Assembly (NCBI GenBank): GCA_030770545.1
Contig: CM061105.1
Location: 15,180,501-15,244,500, forward strand
Source: Macropodus opercularis
Lineage: Eukaryota > Chordata > Actinopteri > Anabantiformes > Osphronemidae
Direction of reading: 5' to 3'
Length of the DNA: 64,000 bases
Positions 34,421 through 46,500 of the stretch are shown here, piece after piece. Below the pieces are notes generated by a model. The model was not told the DNA's origin. It did no database searches and saw nothing but the letters and a program-made list of their open reading frames with translations. Position 1 is the first letter of the stretch. Each line of letters opens with the position of its first letter. Made by a program: the position numbers and the translations under genes.

Positions 34421-35750
34421 TGAACGTCAGCCAGCGCTTCGGGTTGTGGACGAGGATCTTATCCACCTGATGCTGTGAGATGCCCCTCGTCAGCATCTTC
34501 GGCACAATGTTCCTCAGGATGTGGGAGTAGCCGTGGCCGCCGTTCTTGGTGAGACGGTTCCTGGTGTGGATGTCGTGTGCGACCAGTATCTTGTCCTCGT
34601 AGCCCTCGTTCACCAGAAACGCCAAGCTGAAAATGAACAGAGAAATGTGACGTAGGGGATGAAAACTCCAGCACCACAGAAGAGAAACTACCCACGTCTG
34701 GACTCTCTGGCTGTCGCTGGGCATGTCCACCTCCAGGTTGAACGGGTAGTTCAGCATCTCCGTTCCAAACAGGTCGTACTCCAGGTAACTCCCCAGATTA
34801 GCAAACTCAAGCAGTTCACCTTCATCAAGTATAGTCCTGCATCAAGAGCAGAGCGATGATAAATGTACCACCTTGTCACTACTACTACTGTGTTGCACGT
34901 GACTGTTTCTTTAGCTGTTTTTATAGAGTGGAATTCCTCTTGCCACAGACCTCTCACCTGTCCAGGTGAGACATGACAGTTTTGCTGATGTCACCGCCAG
35001 CTTCCTGGAGAATCCGGACAATTTGTGGCGGCGCAGCAGGATTCCTGCCGGGGTGAATGATGACGGGACACCCCAGCTGAGCCTGAGCGTGAGCTGTGGC
35101 CTTCAGCACCTTCTTCTCGCTGTCTGTGATGGGCCAGCTGGTGCCGATCTCTCCAATCACGCCGCAGCGGATGTCTGTGCCGTCGGCACCGTGAAGCACC
35201 TCGCTGACGATGATGTCGGTGAGCTGACGGACAGGAAATGAAACACTGGTCAAAGAGAAGATCACATCAAGCCTCAGGACTAGCGACACGCTCTGCTGAG
35301 CCTCATCGGACTGAGTCGTACCTTCTCCACGCTCATCTTCCTGGTGGCCTCAGTGTGGGTGTCGTCCACGTAGAACCCTGCTCCTGCAACGACGTGGACT
35401 CCCGTGTCTCTCGCCAGCTGCTTGAGGGTGACCACGTCTCTGTCTATGCCCGTGGTGGTGTTCTCCACTATCGTCCCGCCTCCGGCCTTCCTGTAAGCCA
35501 GCAGCTCGTCCCGCACGGCGGCGACGTCCGTCTTCAGCTGCAGGTTTTCGTGCGAGCTGTACGGGTTCTGCTGCAGCCAGTGCATGTGGCGTATTTGAAA
35601 CGGGTTCTCTGGTGCTGCCTCGTCGCCTGGTGGAGGGACATAGCAGCACTCGAAGCTCATGGTCAGGTGCTCGTGGGTCATGGTGCGGCCCAGCTGGTCT
35701 GGCTCCACCAGACCCAGGACCGTCTGGACCTTCCCAGTTAGCTCTGACAT
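34416..35750 (-). CDS. pter: Phosphotriesterase-related protein, copy B (canonical)
   Basis: Four exons on the - strand, 35750-35322, 35223-34958, 34836-34696 and 34626-34416 (TAA), encode 348 residues, one less than human PTER. Metal ligands are His26, His28, Glu168, His200, His229 and Asp297. Residues 30-40 read MSFECCY and residues 73-80 read SSHENLQL, close to human MTFDCCY and SHKENLQL, so this copy keeps the ancestral exon 1 and is probably the parent or conservative copy. Exon 4 also keeps VAHDIHT as in human. Intron 3 is only 69 bases and unrelated to the 161-base intron 3 of copy A, while introns 1 and 2 are essentially identical. The opposite-strand open frame of 167 codons over exon 1 is a shadow. 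Confidence 0.95.
34696..35528 (-). repeat. Right arm of near-identical inverted repeat (pter core)
   Basis: Reverse complement of 31015-31847, equal in length (833 bases) with four mismatches counted by eye. It covers the end of exon 1 to the end of exon 3 of pter copy B. Confidence 0.9.
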
Positions 35751-36169
35751 GATGCTCTGCAGGGAAACAGTGCCCAGTCATGCTTTCTGTTCTGCTCTGC
35801 TGTGTTTTCCTGGTTAGGTCTTTACTGTTCTGTGCAACATTTCCATCACACTTTAACAACTCATTGACCAGAGCGTGTTGACAGCAGGACCTTTGGACCA
35901 TAAGGGACAATATGGTCCTTATGAACCCTCTAAAAGCCACGTCCGTTCCAAAAGAGCGTCCTATTACAGTCGTATGATACAATGCAAAGTTAAATGACAT
36001 ATACAAGCTTTAAGTAATCTTCACTGAAACAACTTAACTCAACTAACTGTATCAGCGTCTTCTGCAAGTGAAACCGGTTCAAATAACGCGAGAACAACAT
36101 GTGAAACCAACAGAGCTTGGCGCGAGACGCGAAGCGCTTCAGCTAACGCGCATCTAAGGTGCTGGAAAA

Positions 36170-36294
36170 TGCCGCTGACCTGGTTTCTGCGCGTGAGCAG
36201 CTTCTTCCCACCAGCCGAGCTCACGCAGCCGCGTCCTCAGCCACAGGTGAAGTCACGGCGGACACACGTCACGGAGTCCTCACGTATCGCGAGA
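36170..36294 (-). promoter_or_regulatory. Probable pter B non-coding first exon and promoter
   Basis: On the - strand a GC-rich stretch ends in GCAGAAACCAG followed by GTCAGC, a good donor near 36179. The start-codon exon has an acceptor (TTCCCTGCAG) just 7 bases before ATG. Upstream, at 36285-36294, the - strand reads TCTCGCGATA, which fits the TMTCGCGANR promoter motif. Exon limits are inferred. Confidence 0.45.
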
Positions 36295-37604
36295 CTTCGT
36301 TGGCGTGGACGGTAACAACGCAAGTCTCTCACTAGAAATAAAGGCTTAGTTCACTTTGTATAAAAGCCTAAATGCGCCTTCTTTGTGTAGTATATACTGT
36401 GTTTAACTTGTCAAACCAGAGTTTTTAAATATAGTCAATAACTTGCCTTTGTCGAAATGCTTTTTATATGTTCTATATTATTTATATCTATTTATATTAA
36501 ATTCTTTGAAAAGGTGCCGTTTTCACAGACCTGCTCATCTTCTCTTAATATATTTTAGCTTGTTTGTCTTAACCATAACTAATTGACACTGAATTTACAT
36601 CTGAATGAATATAACTTAAAACTTGGCTTCTTATGCTCTGATGTCACAACAGATCTCATCAGCTACTTTATTATATATAAAATATTACCTGAAGTGTAAA
36701 CTTAATGTAATGAGGCACCGGGTAGAGGTCAACGGGGTTACAGCGCCGTTTGCTGGCCGAGAGACGATGCTACACGATGTTTCTAATAAAAAATATCTTT
36801 TGTTTCAAATAACATATATATATAATCAGCAAACGATTAAAGATGATGACGGCAGCAATGGTAACCATTGCATCTAAGTGGGCACAGTCCCCTCCTAAAG
36901 AAGTAGAATAGAAGAAGTGTTAGCAAGAAGATCCAAAGCAGAGAGAAGCAGATATAATCGACTACAGAGCCCAACTGTGCAGTCAACTGTTAAACTTGGC
37001 TGTGAAGATTTCATTACATCCGTTTGAAGGACTTCTTTGATGCTGAGTCATAAGACCTGGCTCACAGTTGCAGGACAGATCAAATTTTGGATTCTCTGTG
37101 AGCACACTTCATCTGAAATGACCATCCCTCCATCCTTTCTCGCAGCATTTTCACCCAACTGCACAAACAGTTGCAGAGACGTTAAATCAAATCATGGTTA
37201 TGAGCCAGGGAATAAAAGTATCTGAACAAGAAAACTGTACTAATGAATTCATCTGAATAATGAATTGAAATTTTTTTGCCAGCCCCCAAAAACATTTACT
37301 GTATGAGCAGTTTATGTGAACATGACTAGTTTCTAATGCTCTGATGTGTTTAATTATTTATTTGTCAACAATCGTGAATCTGTGAGTAAATAATCTAAAA
37401 TCTGTCCCGACTTTAAGCACTTGTTAATTAGATATTATATAGTCCCCTATAATCCTGTGGAGAACTGAAATTAATAGACAGTAGTAAGAGATTAGTAAAC
37501 TAAATGATTGGTCTTCAAGTCTTATTTCTAAAAACACTGTGCAGCTGGAAGATCCATCCCTGCTGCTGGACAAGATGCCATTATGTCCACGTGCAGTGTC
37601 ACAC
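36295..37604. other. Spacer between pter B and the secreted gene pair
   Basis: AT-rich sequence without a coding exon I can support. Chance frames of at most 84 codons occur. Confidence 0.5.
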
Positions 37605-37633
37605 AAATCACTTTTCCACGGGTCCACGTGACA
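37605..37633 (+). promoter_or_regulatory. Shared promoter block of the secreted gene pair, copy 1
   Basis: The block runs CAAATCACTTTTCCACGGG then TCCACGTGAC, ending about 80 bases before the start codon of the first secreted gene. It contains a CACGTG E-box. Nearly the same block occurs at 39328-39358 in front of the second gene, at about the same distance. Confidence 0.55.
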
Positions 37634-37713
37634 AGCGGACGGCGCTCCGGAGTCGCAGCGCTTGGCAGGAACCCTGACAGTTCACACAGCGCTGGGAGAA
37701 GTCAAACATCATC

Positions 37714-38529
37714 ATGGCTGCGAGGACTGTGGCTCTGCTCGGTGTTGTCTTCGTGGGAATGTGCATCATGACAAGCGCCGGTCCCACTGAAGTAACACAC
37801 GCCTTCTGCAACATTGGCTGGTAAGAGTTCATGTATCTGTGACAACGCGATGGGCGTTTGTGAAAGAGCACTAATACTTTACCCCTGGCTCTTTGCCCTC
37901 AGGTTGCTGGGACTGCCGTGTGATCAGGTTACCTTTGCCATCCTGACTCAGATCGGAAACATGGGATCATACGAGGTGAGAATTCTTTCATTTCCATGGA
38001 TTTATGCTGGTGACGACACCAATAAGAACAAAATGCATGTATCGTGTGTTTTCCAGCTCGGCCCGGTGACTTCAGGCCTCATCGAGGCCAAGCACACGTC
38101 AGCTGATGGGCAGATCGAGAACGTTAACTTCACGATGAGACCTGCATTTATGGAGCAGGGCTGCCATGTGGAGGTGAGGACGGCACCCAGTCCCAAGGAA
38201 ATGTAAACTATGAGCACAGACGACTTTAAATGCATCCTGTTATTGTCCAGGGGTCGTCTGTGTCTGAATTCTGGTACAGCAAGTTCGACAACAACACCAA
38301 CTACTGTAATCTCCACAACGTGATCCTGGGTAGGTTTTTACTTCTGCTGGAGTCCAGCTGTAGCCGAACTGCTTGTACCTCAAATGTCTACCGTTGCAAA
38401 CCGTCCACTGTCGCTGCTTTGTTTCCTGTCCTTGCAGGAAGTGGACTGACCAGGGCTCCAGGCTTCACGGAGTTCACCAATGCATGGAGCTGCCTGGGAT
38501 ATGGACGGTTTTCCTGCAAATGGATGTGA
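37714..38529 (+). CDS. Unrecognised secreted six-cysteine protein 1
   Basis: Five small exons, 37714-37820, 37903-37975, 38057-38173, 38251-38329 and 38438-38529 (TGA), encode 155 residues in an unbroken frame with GT-AG sites throughout. Residues 1-22 form a signal peptide (VALLGVVFVGMCIMTSA). The mature part has six cysteines at 32, 42, 96, 118, 144 and 152, suggesting three disulfides, and N-glycosylation sequons at Asn84 (NFT) and Asn113 (NNT). There is no transmembrane segment after the signal. Recognisable landmarks are LLGLPCD, NFTMRPAF, QGCHVE, YCNL and GSGL-APGF-EF. I do not recognise the family. The neighbouring gene at 39435 is a clear paralogue with the same exon lengths and phases. 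A poly(A) signal (ATTAAA) follows at 38577. Extracellular role is inferred from the signal peptide only. Confidence 0.85.
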
Positions 38530-38576
38530 AATCTGACATATGTGTTGAAATGTGTGGTGGAAATGTCCGTTCTGAG

Positions 38577-38582
38577 ATTAAA
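38577..38582 (+). terminator. Poly(A) signal of secreted gene 1
   Basis: ATTAAA lies 48 bases after the stop codon. A short 3' UTR is therefore likely. Confidence 0.5.
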
Positions 38583-39327
38583 GAGAATTCTTTACTGAAT
38601 CAAAGCTTTGTTGTGTTCAAATTGTGTTTTTTCTTTAGTACAGACACTCACTTCTGTTACTGATACTATTGTTTTTCAAGACAACACAAGTTTAAATAAA
38701 TTATCAGTAAATAAATAAATAGGAAGGATAGATATGAAGTAGAATCAGATTTGGCACATTTCAACGTGTAGGTGTTTCAACAGTCACTTCCTGAAGCATT
38801 AGCATGAGCTGCAAGGTTCTTCTTAGAGGTAACTTCTTAGAAAACATCCAGTCGCGCGTCTCCATGATCATGCTGACAAGTCCATCAGAGACACAGCAGC
38901 TGAAAGTCACCTCTTTGCGCCGAGTGAACACGCTCCAGTGAACGTTTCACTGGCAGAGATGTGGGTGAGCTGTACTCACTTCTTTAAGAAACTCCCACTT
39001 CATCCCAAGCAAACAGCCGCCACCAGTCCAGCATGTGGAATCTGTAGAAGCGTCACCTTTCTGACAGCTTAGGCTCCACCGATGAGAAATGATGACCTTG
39101 TGCTGTAAAAGAAGAATTAGTGGCAGCGTTGCTGTACTGGATGGAACTGGACTTTACAGGTGTACCCAATAAAGTGGTCAATTATTGTATCTGCAAGCTA
39201 AAATAAAAATAAAACAAACAAATAAATAAACATATTCATAATATGTTTCTAAAAGTGTGAAATATAACTTTCTATTAACCTCTGATCAGTTGATGCTGTG
39301 AAATCCAACCGTGCTGTCGATGTCATG
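38583..39327. other. Spacer between the two secreted genes
   Basis: No coding exon is seen. The sequence is AT-rich with AAATAAATAAATA-type runs near 38693-38720 and 39202-39230. Confidence 0.5.
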
Positions 39328-39358
39328 CAAATCTCTTTTTCCACGGGTCCCACATGAC
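39328..39358 (+). promoter_or_regulatory. Shared promoter block of the secreted gene pair, copy 2
   Basis: The block CAAATCTCTTTTTCCACGGG then TCCCACATGAC matches that at 37605-37633 with a few changes and a one-base insertion; the E-box is CACATG here. A TTTAAAG stretch at about 39388 could serve as a TATA-like box before the start codon at 39435. Confidence 0.55.
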
Positions 39359-39434
39359 GCTGGGCTGATGGGCTGGACCGAGCAGGGTTTAAAGAGCTGA
39401 CAGCAGGCGCGTCGGCTCAGAAGCGACCATCACG

Positions 39435-40244
39435 ATGGATGCGAGGACTGTGGCTGTGGTCGGTCTCTTGTTGGGAATGTGCGTCAGCACCGGTGGCAGT
39501 CCAACTGAAGTGCCGCACGGATACTGCAGGATCGTTTGGTGAGAAGCCATTTGTTGACTTGCTCTTTGCTGACTTGCTCTTTGTGACCTAGTTCCTGTTC
39601 GCTTTCAGGTTGATAGGGCTGCCGTGCGATCGAATCAACGCTGCTCTTCTGGCTCAGATTAGAATTCTGAGAACATACCAGGTGAGATGTTCTTCATTTC
39701 CATGTGTTTTCATGCTGGTGGTCACGCAACGACAAAACACATCCTCCCGTCCATTCCAGCTCGTGGCAGCGTCTCCAGGACACCTGGAGGTCAAACACAC
39801 GTCTTATGGTGGCGAGATTCAGACGGTTAACTTCAGCATGAGGCCTGCGTTCATGGGCCAGGGCTGCCACATGGAGGTGAGCGTAGCTTACGCTTCCTTC
39901 TCAGCCAGAAACCACGAGTCACTGATAGACGAGTTCAATAAACCATGATGTGCTTGTTGTTCAGGGAACTTCAGTGTCTCTGTCCTGGGACAAGAACGCA
40001 GATAACGCCAACGACTACTGTAACCTCAACAGCTTAATCCAAAGTAAGTACTCTGACATCACTGAACGTTTGATTGTAAGCCTTCAGTGTAAAGATTGAA
40101 GCTTGTCATCAGACCCTATGTGCATGGTTTACTATTACACTTCATCCTGTCTATGCAGGAAGTGGACTGGCCAAAGCTCCTGGCTTCCTAGAGTTCGCCA
40201 ACGAGGGCCTCTGCCCTGGATATAAACAATCAGTCTGCGTTTAA
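39435..40244 (+). CDS. Unrecognised secreted six-cysteine protein 2
   Basis: Five exons, 39435-39538, 39609-39681, 39760-39876, 39965-40043 and 40159-40244 (TAA), encode 152 residues. Exons 2, 3 and 4 (73, 117 and 79 bases) have exactly the lengths found in gene 1, and all intron phases agree. A signal peptide covers about residues 1-20. Six cysteines at 31, 41, 95, 117, 143 and 151 align with those of gene 1. One sequon remains at Asn83 (NFS); the second is lost. Shared motifs include SPTEV, GLPCDR, EVKHTS, NFSMRPAF, QGCHMEG, YCNLNSLI, SGLAKAPGF. The two proteins have diverged widely elsewhere, so the duplication is not recent. Family unknown; function not assignable from sequence. Confidence 0.85.
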
Positions 40245-40293
40245 GTGTGAGATCTGATTTATCATGGAAGACAAATGTTCATCCTGTCATGGA

Positions 40294-40299
40294 AATAAA
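40294..40299 (+). terminator. Poly(A) signal of secreted gene 2
   Basis: AATAAA lies 50 bases after the stop codon, at a position similar to that in gene 1. Confidence 0.6.
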
Positions 40300-41066
40300 A
40301 CACTGAGATTGATTCAATAACTAAAAGCTTGTTGATGTGAGTTTGTTCATAAAGTCATTTGGAAAGTGGGTAACAAACCCTTGAAGTGTACATCTGCACA
40401 TGGTTGTAGTATTAAAAACCATAAACATGCATCTAAACATCTAAACATAATCTATGAGTCAGGATGATTTAAAACATTTGCTGCTTGTTAGGCATCTTTT
40501 TTACAGAAGCCGTTAAAAGCTTTTACAGCAGAGACCCAGTAACAAACGTAAAGTTATTATCACTGCTGTGGTCACACTTTCCACATGACTCTTCACCAAT
40601 TGCTCCATTAAAAGACCTCTAGACCTTTTGTTGCCACCTGGAGGATGTAATAGTGTATTTCTACCAAACATGTCAATGACTATTGATTAAATTTCACATC
40701 TTTACTGATGGGAGCAGCCCAGTTTGTGCTGCAGACACGTTGCAGGTGTTTCCTGGCTTAGCTTTACATGTGACTCACATGTGAGTCCTGCTGTTTCCTC
40801 TTCGGCTCTTGAAGCCTCTGCACTTCCTCTGCTCAGCCACCAGATGCTCCCACACTTTTCCTCAGCCTCATGCAGCTACTTCCTGTTCCCTCCTCACCCC
40901 AGCTAGTTATAAAGATGTGCGTCCTCCCTTTGGTTGATAAAAGCATCATTTACGAGGAGAACTGTGTCTAGCACCTGGAACAAAGCCTTTAACTATATAG
41001 GTAATATACCCGCCAGACTCCACGAACGTGATTCACACATACAGCACAGGCTCCATTTGCACTTGT
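40300..41066. other. Convergent spacer between secreted gene 2 and mmp16
   Basis: No exon is visible on either strand. The two genes flanking it point toward each other. Confidence 0.5.
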
Positions 41067-43583
41067 TTTATTTACAACATACATTTTTCTTTATTCATAG
41101 AGCAGATGGATTAAAAACAAAATCCTACCAAGCAGACAGTAGACGCTCTGTTGATGTGTACATTATGTTCACTTCTCATACACTTTATATTCTGCATATA
41201 TCTGTGCATAAGAACTCGACTGCACTGATTACAAAATGCCTCCGGTCTCTTCGGCTCCCTTGATTCTGTTGTGTATTGACTGCCGTCTAATCAGCTGCAT
41301 CTTTCCTTGACGACGCTCCGACTGAGCCCTCGTGCTCAGCAGCACGCGTCAAAGCAAGGCGCGCCCTGATGAGCCCCGCGGTGAACAGGGACGTGTCAGG
41401 GAACAGGCTCTGCGCTTCGACCCGTCCAGACACTTTCAGTATGCGGCTCACCTCCAGATGGAAACACATCCACACCAGGCGAACTAGTGCTAGCGCGCAG
41501 CAGTGAATTTAGAAAACAAAAGCATTTCGAGCCCATTTGCCCTCAGTGCAATGCAGTGGAATAAATATGTCAATAAATACAGCACCGGTGGGCCTTCCTG
41601 CTCGTCTGGTTCTACTCAGACGTCACACACAAGACGGACACGGAGGCTTTGCTTCTACCCTTAAATTGCAGTGGCTGTGGACCAGCGAGGACTGAAGCTG
41701 ACGTTTGCCTTAAGAGGTTCAGACGCTGATTAGTCACCAGAAGGCAGAATAGTCCACAGTCAACAGCTCTGAGAGAATGACATCTTAGTTTAACTATGGC
41801 ATGCATTGCCCTTATATACGTTGTATCCCTTATAAACGATTATGAGACAATCCACATCTAACGCAGGTTCAACCAGGTTCTTCACATAACAGAGTATAGT
41901 CTAAAATGTCAAACTGCTTGTCTGATTTGTTATAAGATGGCCGACGATTATGTCCTGTACAGTTGATGTTTGTGAGAAGCACAAACATAAAAACAAAGTT
42001 AGTGCATGATGGCAGGAGACCAGAGGCGAGTCCCAGACAACGCACAGCATCTCAGGATCTGTTACATCCACAAGCTTCTGCTCCGCTGAGCTCCGTCTCA
42101 TGCCAGAGCTTCGCAGGCTTTCAAATGCTTAACGTAATTCGTTTTCATTCTTCGATTACTTTAGTTTGGTGGCTAATTACAGTTTCAATGCATAAAATGA
42201 CCTGGTTACATTGTCAGAGTGTCTTTAGCTCACAATTCGTGTCATTGTTTAGATGTGACTTTTTTTTTCATTTCTTTTTTCACAAGAGGGATTTTGTTTT
42301 TCATTTTAAACTAGTGCAGCCTGGTGAAAAGTAGCTGCTGCGATTTGCCATTTCTAACCAGTTAAGCAGAGATGATTGATATTTCCAAGAATTATGTTCG
42401 TGTTTTTTATACATGTGATACATGTGGCTTTGTTTTTCTCTCCTGTGAAACATTACCGGAACTTAACTAAACAAGAGTTGAGAGAAACTTAACGGTGGAT
42501 TAGTAAAGAGGTCGAAACGTATGCGCTGACACAAGTTTAGAGCATTAGTGGAAAAAAACAACCAAACAAGGATATTAGCTATTCCGTAACGCACACAACA
42601 ACACAACACACAGAGAATGTTGTGGGAAGTTACTGTCGCTCGCGCAGTCACACACATGCACACACGCTGTCCTTCCCTTTGTCTCTCCATCCCTCTAGAG
42701 AGCGGTCGTGGCCACCAGGTAGCAGCTTTACAGGAACAACCAGCCTGCTGTGGTCGAACTGTCCTCAACTACTGGTCTAGAAGTTGCACCAGGGTAGAAA
42801 TGAATGGCTTCTTACACCTCGTCACCAGAGCAACAGAGAGAGAAAGAGGAGAGAGTTTAAGCAATCTGTGATTAAGGCAGTCTCATAAATATTGCAGAGA
42901 TTTTTTTTTGGCCCCTGTTTTGGAGATGGACCGCCACAACAGTCTTGAGTTGCGAGCTCTTACTAAAGGCTGCTTGCGATCCCCACAGATTACAGAGCAG
43001 ACGGGAGGAAATGATTAGAAACAGGGAAAGAAAATCGGGGTATGATGCCACAACGTTCGACCCACGGAGAAGTATCCCATCGAGCAGTAATCCTCTTTGG
43101 AAGGTAAGGTCATATTTGGTTTGTGCATCAGTCCTCCACACAATGAAGAACCTTCCACAGGGACCCTACGTTTAAAAAAAAGCACAGCTCAGGGCAGTTG
43201 AGTGAGGAAATGAAAGAAACGCAGAAGCCTACGTCTAATTTGTCCACGGGAGTTAGTGCTAGGGGCGTTTGAAGCGGCGTGCAGAGACGATGGACGGTCC
43301 CACTTACAGTACAGAAGCGTGACTCTGTCTGTTCAGCTGAGTTCATTCCAAGTTACAGAAAAAGTCAGAGCAGATACATACATATTGGTTGGAAATAGGA
43401 GATGTAGCCGGCAGCTTTCTTGCAGCTTGCACATTACGAATTCCAGCGGTTTTAAAATCTGCCAACATGGCAATCGTACGTACTGCACCCTTAACAGCGC
43501 TTCCACTTACTGTACTTAGGGCTTTGAGCAATAACTAGGCCTTTATCAGAGCTTCCATATTCCACAACCTCGCTCCGTGTCCC
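41067..43583 (-). other. Putative long 3' UTR of mmp16 with two poly(A) hexamers
   Basis: After the mmp16 stop codon the - strand continues for about 2.5 kb without another gene. AATAAA hexamers on the - strand occur at 41090-41095 and 41067-41072, close together and suitable as the transcript end. The extent is inferred. An earlier end cannot be excluded. Confidence 0.45.
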
Positions 43584-46500
43584 TCACACCCACTCCTGCA
43601 TGGAGCGCTTGCAGTACAGTATGTGCCGCTGCGTGCTCTTCCTCCTGAACTGGAACACGGTGTAGAGGAGGACCATCATGCACAGCGCCAGGACGCAGGG
43701 GATCGCGATGGCGACCGCTTTCTCTGTGCCTCCCACGCTGTCCAGTTTGATGACGACGTCCACGTCGCCGTTGTCGTAGTGGCGCTCCTCTGCCACAGGC
43801 GGGCTCCAGTCCCAGTCAGGGTCCGCGGGTAGGCCGTCGCAGCCCATGAAGTCCCTGAGGATGGACCTTGGGTAGCCGAGCTCCACTCGGAGCAGCTGGT
43901 TGTTGAACTTCCAGTACTCCTTCCCCTTGTAAAAGTAGGTGAAGCCTGGGTGGAGACGTACACGTGAGGTCACGAGCAATGATTCAACACAAACATAGTT
44001 TTAATTAGCGTCTCATAAACCCATGTTTTAATAGGTCTCATATTAACTGGAGCCTAGGATCCAGAAACCTGTTCTGTGGTCAGATCAATAAAGATTTGGC
44101 ATCTTTTTGGACGCTCAGCGAGGTGTCAAAGAAAAGTGACAGTCTGAGCGACAAAGACAACCCAGAGCTGTTAAGCAACCTGAAACCTAGATCAACCAAG
44201 AACCACCTTCCCCTGTGAAAGCGCCAGCAGCTGGCAGCTAATTTCAAAATGACAGAAACATTTTGCTTGGTCAGTAGGTATTTTATAGCCTCTACCATTG
44301 GCTTTATCCACGAAAGCACCCTGTGGAGAGTCTGGTATGCCCTTCCAGATGGTGATGGGTTTGGGATAACCAGGGTCCATGGTCCTCATCTCCTCGTTGT
44401 ATCTCCAGTATCTACAGGGAGACAGAAGCATCAGAACACAGCAGTCAATGAACCAGTCACTGATGATGACGATGATGTTTTCCCAGTGGTTTACTGGCCA
44501 AATAGGCGATCGGTAAAGAACGTCACTCTGCAGCTTGATGTTATAAACAGAGACTGGGAGGTAAAATCATCCAGATCGTCCTGTTCGTGCAGCAGCAGGT
44601 TGAGGGATGACGGTATCATGACAAAGCGTTTTGTCAGCTCGCACCACAGGGTCTCCAGACCTCTGAGGATATGATTTATCGTGACAGCTGAACAAACATG
44701 TGAGTCACTCTGGCGTCCACTCAGAATGTAGAACCCTGCGACATACATTCACAAACAACAGATTCACTGAAATCTGGAACCTCCCTGGTTTCAGAACATT
44801 ACAGGTAACGAGCCACGAGTCCGGTGAAATCCATGCACACGATCACACATTGCTTCCCTGCTGCCCTGACCAAACAGTCATTAAAATTCAAAACCATTAA
44901 ATGCCATAATACTGGATCAGAACAGGCTGAACAACAGTTAGTAGGCATTAAAAAGACAGTAAACCATTTTAAACGAGCCCAACACAGCTTGCGGAGCTTC
45001 AAGGATGCCAAATTATTTATGCACTGATCAACACGATTATTAAACACCTGAAGGTGGGGTGACCAGGGTGGTACTGTACCGAAAAGCCTCACTGGCTTTA
45101 AATGTGGATGCCGATCTAGTAGAACCATCTCTCCATTCTCTCCACTCACTGCAGATTAAAGCGCACTCACAACCGTTCCACACAGACCTGTCTCCTTTGA
45201 AGAAGTAGGTTTTGGCGACGTCCTCCCACCACACGGCGGTCTCGATACTCTGAGTGGGCATTCCGCTCCCGAACAGCGAGATGTCCTGAGGGTAGGAAGG
45301 CTGGAGAGTCGTGTCCTTGAAGACCCAGAAACGGTTTCCTAAAATACACACACAAGGTGAGTCGCTCAGGGACGAACTCATTATCATAAAGATGACCTCA
45401 AAAAGACGCCAGACGAAACACGGCGGGCTCTCGGCTCATTCAAGCCTTCGGTCTCGGTTTGTTATTTCTATTCAAAGGTCAGACGCTTCACCTCACTGAC
45501 AAAATGTCTGCACAGCAGCAAATCTTATCTGTTACGCAGCAAACAGCGCGATGATGCTCTGAAGGCAGCAGAGACAGACGTGTTGTTGTGGTTTTTGTTG
45601 AAGCTATTGTTTCGTTTCATTCATTTTGATCATAGGCGCCTCAGGCAGAGTGAGAGGAGATGCTGTGTCGCCGTGCTGGCACTAAGTAGCTACACACACA
45701 GTTAAGACCTTTAGAGTGAATAAATAAAACATGAGGCACATGATCCCACTGTGTGACAGATGTCATGTTAATCTGCCTGCTGGACGGACACACAACCGCT
45801 CACTTCCCGTACAGACAAAAACCTCCTAACAAACAATCAACTAACTTTTGAATAACATCGAGAAGCAAAACTGGACCCTCCTTTAAAATGATCTATAGTG
45901 TTACTAGCTGTGTGAAATAAATTTACCTTTGAAAAAGACAAATTTCCCTTCGCTGTTTTCATAGACGGCATCAATTTTGGGAGGCAGGCCTTTCCAGAAG
46001 TAGTTGATCTGCATGGGGTAACCGGGGACCACCGAGTTGTCCCGCACCCTCCAAAACCACTGGTCCTGTAGAAACACAAGAAGTAGAACCAACATCCAAA
46101 AGTGCTTTAAACCCTGCAGCCATGTTGGCTCAGGGTGACGATCGGTTCTACCTTGAACACAAAAAGCTCCTGCCGGAGGATGGCCAGGGTGTTGAAGCCT
46201 CCATCGCAGATGTTGGGTTTGGCGTTGGGATTGGAGGGCTTGGCCCCCTGTGGAGGGCGGTGGGGTCTGGCGTGGCGGTCGTGCTTGCGGGGGTCTGACG
46301 GAGGGTGGAAGCGGGGAGGAGGGACCGTGGGCGGGGGCCTGGTGGGCTGCGGGGCCCTGTCTGGTGGCCCTAGAAAGACAAGCCAACCACGGTTACGGTT
46401 TGTAGCGGCTCTGCTACGCTCACATAGCCCACGGCCGGAGGTGGGAACTGTTCGCTGAGGGTAACTACGTCCCCATTTCTTTGACCAGCACAACTTGTCT

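Noticed and set aside
35238..35741. A 167-codon open frame on the + strand over pter B exon 1, and its twin at 30784-31305 on the - strand over pter A
   Set aside because: Both are antisense shadows of the GC-rich pter exon. They recur in both copies only because the sense sequence is duplicated.
35350..36006. A 218-codon - strand open frame crossing pter B exon 1 and upstream sequence
   Set aside because: It reads exon 1 in the wrong frame and runs through the splice acceptor into the upstream intron; no family resemblance.
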